DNA of 64,000 nt from Albugo candida (Eukaryota > Oomycota > Peronosporomycetes > Albuginales), in the NCBI GenBank assembly GCA_040437565.1, contig JBDOQK010000005.1, forward strand, positions 372,001-436,000, given 5' to 3'. Under the pieces are notes generated by a model that was not told the DNA's origin, made no database searches, and saw only the letters and a program-made list of their open reading frames with translations. This document shows, piece by piece, positions 63,260 through 64,000 of the stretch (position 1 is its first letter; the number at the start of each line of letters is the position of its first letter). A program made the translations under genes and the position numbers.

Positions 63260-64000
63260 GTGCACGTTCGAAAAGTGCAGAGTTACCACCGTATCACCGT
63301 TTCATTCTGTTGGGCGGGAAGGTTCAGCACCGGTAAATTACGGTACTTGTCGGCAATTGACACAATAGCCGTCCGCACCGATGAGATCGCTGTGTTGCTT
63401 TCGGCGACATCAACGGGACTCTACGGGGAAGCGGTACCGTGAGCAATTGAATAAAGTAAAAGAAGTTTTTCCAGGAACATCCTACGTGTGCTTACTGGAT
63501 GGAGAAAATGGAAATGTCATGTAAGTGGCTCTCAATAATAGATCGAGGAAACGAAATCGCTAACGTCACTTGNNNNNNNNNNNNNNNNNNNNNNNNNNNN
63601 NNNNNNNNNNNNNNNNNNNNNNNNNNNNNNNNNNNNNNNNNNNNNNNNNNNNNNNNNNNNNNNNNNNNNNNNGTTGCTTTCGGCGACATCAACGGGACTC
63701 TACGGGGAAGCGGTACCGTGAGCAATTGAATAAAGTAAAAGAAGTTTTTCCAGGAACATCTTACGTGTGCTTACTGGATGGAGAAAATGGAAATGTCATG
63801 TAAGTGGCTCTCAATAATAGATCGAGGAAACGAAATCGCTAACGTCACTTGATTTAGTGCTCACTCAGAGGAAAATAATCCAAACACAGAAGAATTTGCG
63901 CGATTTGTGCGTATGTTACGCAAAGCAGCGATGCAATTCGGTGCGTGCTAGTGCTTTGCGTTTCCCATCGTCGTTTTGTTCCCGAGCAAATATCGTGCTG
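63260..64000 (+). CDS. Partial unknown gene at the window edge
   Basis: Not recognised. After an uncertain 5' part (VRTDEIAVLLSATSTGLYG near 63375-63440) a frame reads REQLNKVKEVFPGTSYVCLL and DGENGNVM. An intron of about 58 bp (GT at about 63801, TAG at 63857) then joins to AHSEENNPNTEEFARFVRML near 63860-63945, and the gene runs off the window. The small alpha/beta flavour (VFPG.SYVCLLDGENGNV) recalls roadblock/longin-like proteins, but the match is too weak to name. The gap at 63573-63672 has a 179-bp flank duplication (63394-63572 equals 63673-63851 with at least one mismatch), so the start may be misassembled. Confidence 0.35.
63573..63672. other. 100-N gap with duplicated flanks (179 bp)
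   Basis: Left flank 63394-63572 equals right flank 63673-63851 apart from a C/T difference (about 63471 versus 63750). Confidence 0.9.

Overview
This window looks like nuclear DNA from a gene-dense eukaryote with very short introns. It is most likely an oomycete, and the white rust genus Albugo is my best guess. The evidence is indirect: single-copy housekeeping genes (PRP6, THP3/LENG8, RPT5, POP5, GTF3C3, SPC24, dynein light intermediate chain, PEX12, presenilin) packed with spacers often under 200 bp; about 50 introns, nearly all 42-79 bp long, placed by family homology and reading phase; base composition that looks moderately AT-rich by eye (not computed); and two small secreted proteins of the kind seen in plant-pathogenic oomycetes. 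There are no bacterial operons, phage genes, CRISPR arrays or rRNA genes.

Layout. 0-12.4 kb: DNA primase small subunit (partial), a THP3/LENG8 SAC3-domain protein, glycyl-tRNA synthetase, a TCAIM-like protein, a MOB protein, a small coiled-coil protein and splicing factor PRP6. 12.4-22 kb: an accessory island with two related secreted-protein genes, two decayed pieces of PRP6, a tiny palindrome flanked by 8-bp direct repeats, and other repeats. 22-31 kb: a KIX (MED15-like) protein, a torsin-like AAA+ gene that looks broken, proteasome RPT5, a probable mitochondrial ribosomal protein, RNase P subunit POP5, then about 2.6 kb with no recognised gene. 31-48 kb: soluble pyridine nucleotide transhydrogenase, presenilin, a two-RRM protein, an F-BAR protein with a KIAA0513/SBF2-like C-terminus, mitochondrial thiolase, PEX12, a PP2C phosphatase, BCCIP/BCP1 and a short AHA1-type cochaperone. 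48-64 kb: a 2,323-residue intronless Furry/MOR2-like protein, TFIIIC subunit GTF3C3/TFC4, kinetochore SPC24, dynein LIC, a TDP2-like nuclease/phosphatase carrying an inserted PARP-type zinc finger, and a partial unknown gene.

Main points of interest. (1) The island contains what looks like an inverted duplication of the PRP6-secreted gene pair: the secreted copy survived and diverged while the PRP6 copy decayed. A second PRP6 fragment lies between. (2) The EEP protein with a PARP-type finger inserted inside its catalytic fold suggests a nick- or end-sensing repair enzyme. (3) Two introns use GC-AG borders. (4) Nine of the fourteen 100-N gaps are flanked by essentially identical sequence on both sides, so the apparent tandem duplications there are assembly artefacts. 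They break several gene models (THP3, F-BAR, PEX12, BCCIP, GTF3C3), which I describe in collapsed form.
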